Shown: positions 5,899 to 6,738 of the stretch, piece after piece | How positions within the stretch are numbered: position 1 is the first letter of the stretch | Layout of the letters: each line of letters starts with the position of its first letter | NCBI GenBank assembly: GCA_028708195.1 | Contig: JAQVZK010000131.1 | Coordinates: forward strand, 1-6,738 | Direction of reading: 5' to 3' | Length of the DNA stretch: 6,738 nucleotides | DNA from: Desulfovibrio sp. | Lineage (GTDB): Bacteria > Desulfobacterota > Desulfovibrionia > Desulfovibrionales > Desulfovibrionaceae | Notes under the pieces: model-generated | What the model was told of the DNA's origin: nothing | Database searches by the model: none | Seen by the model: the letters and a program-made list of their open reading frames with translations, nothing else | Made by a program: the position numbers and the translations under genes

Positions 5899-5927
5899 TT
5901 GACGATCATATTTGACGCGCATACCAT
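5899..5927 (+). promoter_or_regulatory. Candidate sigma-70 promoter of the Tat iron-sulfur protein gene
   Basis: TTGACG (5899-5904, 5/6 match) is followed by a 17-base spacer and TACCAT (5922-5927, 4/6 match), the best promoter-like pair in the window. Predicted transcription start is near 5934, giving a leader of about 44 bases. A second TTGACG lies 13 bases downstream of the first (5912-5917), inside the spacer, which could be part of an operator. Strength and sigma-factor type cannot be judged from sequence. Confidence 0.42.
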
Positions 5928-5977
5928 ACAGCCACAGTTGCCCAAGAATAGGCAAAAAATGGCACTGAAGGATTTTC

Positions 5978-6738
5978 ATGGCAAAAGACCTTTTTCTACA
6001 TCGTAGACGCTTTCTCAAAGGTCTGGCTTCTGCGGGAACAGCCACCAGCCTGGGACTGGCAGGGATAAGCCCTGCCCGGGCCATGTCCTTACGCCTGTCC
6101 ACCGAGGGTGCTGACTGCAGCACCGTCATCGATGTTGACCGCTGCACGGGCTGCGGCGCGTGCGTTACCGCCTGCCGTGCCCGCAACCTTGCGCGCCTGC
6201 CCTTGCCCCAAAAGCCCATTCCGCAACCAAGGCCGTCCTGGATAGCCATTAACGACTGGTCAACGCGCCGGCAAGTAGACAACCGCCTGACCCCCTACAA
6301 CTGGATTTACATCCAGACCTGCACCCTGCCCACCGCTGAGGGAGAACGCCGGGTTTTCATGCCGCGCCGTTGCCTGCATTGCCTCAACCCGCAGTGCGTG
6401 AGCCTGTGCCCGTCGGGGGCGGCCCGTCAAAGCCCGCAAGGGGCTGCGTATATTGAAGAAAGCTCCTGTTTAGGAGACGGCCCCTGCCAAAGAGCCTGCC
6501 CCTGGCTCATACCCCAACGTCAGTCAGGTGTAGGGCCGTACCTTAAAATTGCCCCACGCTATATTGGGTACGGTCTGGTTTTTAAATGCGACTACTGCCG
6601 CGAATTGCTGGCTCAGGGGCAGATCCCCGCCTGTGTGGCAGCCTGCCCCACCAGTGCCCAAAGTTTCGGCCCCAGAGATGACATGGTTGCCCTGGCACAA
6701 GAAATGGCGCACCAAAGAATCGGCGAAATTGATGGCCT
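5978..6738 (+). CDS. Tat-exported four-cluster iron-sulfur protein (HybA/NrfC/PsrB-like), 3' end missing
   Basis: A ferredoxin-like electron-transfer subunit; 253 complete codons are visible and the frame is still open at the right edge. It starts with a twin-arginine signal peptide: RRRFLKG (9-15), a hydrophobic stretch and a likely cleavage site SPARA|M after residue 35, so it should be exported folded to the periplasm. Cysteine groups follow: C56/C59/C62/C66; C132/C135/C140/C144; C164/D167/C170/C174; C204/C207/C219/C223. Such proteins pass electrons between a membrane quinone-reactive subunit and a periplasmic catalytic subunit or cytochromes, for example in hydrogenase, nitrite-reductase or polysulfide-reductase complexes. 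Which complex applies cannot be told because the partners lie beyond 6738. In the third group Asp167 takes the place of the second Cys. AAGGA (5968-5972), 5 bases before the ATG, supports the start. A strong family call is safe, a specific gene name is not. Confidence 0.88.
   Translation, partial: MAKDLFLHRRRFLKGLASAGTATSLGLAGISPARAMSLRLSTEGADCSTVIDVDRCTGCGACVTACRARNLARLPLPQKPIPQPRPSWIAINDWSTRRQVDNRLTPYNWIYIQTCTLPTAEGERRVFMPRRCLHCLNPQCVSLCPSGAARQSPQGAAYIEESSCLGDGPCQRACPWLIPQRQSGVGPYLKIAPRYIGYGLVFKCDYCRELLAQGQIPACVAACPTSAQSFGPRDDMVALAQEMAHQRIGEIDG

Larger units (their letters stand above)
5736..5977. other. Intergenic region between miaA and the iron-sulfur protein gene
   Basis: No gene is visible in these 242 bases. 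From left to right it holds competing short hairpins at the miaA stop (5734-5771), an imperfect tandem repeat (5805-5855), a weak TTCC-N5-GGAA stem followed by six T residues (5853-5872), a candidate promoter (5899-5927) and the ribosome binding site AAGGA (5968-5972). The stem before the T-run has only 4 bp, so it is at best a poor intrinsic terminator for the miaA transcript. Confidence 0.6.

Overview
The window looks like a stretch of ordinary bacterial chromosome, GC-rich by eye. The protein sequences fit a sulfate-reducing deltaproteobacterium of the Desulfovibrio type. This is an impression from remembered homologues and from the Tat-exported multi-cluster ferredoxin at the right end, not a database result. 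No tRNA, rRNA, CRISPR array, insertion sequence or phage gene is visible.

Left part, minus strand (1-1571): three genes are read leftwards. The order is a LOG-family phosphoribohydrolase (903-1571), the tRNA wobble adenosine deaminase TadA (320-895, 7 bases after the LOG stop), and, after a 143-base gap, the first 58 codons of a fused MFS/spermidine-synthase-like membrane protein that leaves the window at base 1. The gap carries a perfect 10-base direct repeat and a hairpin just upstream of the membrane protein's ribosome binding site.

Divergent intergenic region (1572-2030): 459 bases with no convincing gene. It separates the leftward and rightward units and contains a bulged inverted repeat and weak promoter-like sequences.

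Central part, plus strand (2031-5735): four tightly packed genes, probably one transcript. They are a metallo-beta-lactamase/beta-CASP RNA-processing-type hydrolase, rsmD (16S rRNA m2G966 methyltransferase), coaD (phosphopantetheine adenylyltransferase, start overlapping the rsmD stop) and miaA (tRNA A37 dimethylallyltransferase). RNA processing and modification dominate on both sides of the divergent region: TadA edits A34 of the anticodon, MiaA isopentenylates A37, RsmD methylates 16S rRNA, and the beta-CASP enzyme is a likely ribonuclease. LOG enzymes can act on isopentenyl-AMP, a possible breakdown product of MiaA-modified tRNA, so a functional link is conceivable but unproven.

Right end (5736-6738): a 242-base intergenic region with an imperfect tandem 23-base repeat and a good candidate promoter precedes a Tat-signal, four-cluster iron-sulfur protein of the HybA/NrfC/PsrB kind that runs off the window. 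Its third cluster motif has Asp in place of the second Cys. This is probably the first gene of a periplasmic respiratory electron-transfer operon. I see no clearly undescribed system here; the best leads are the Asp-containing cluster motif and the repeats upstream of that gene.
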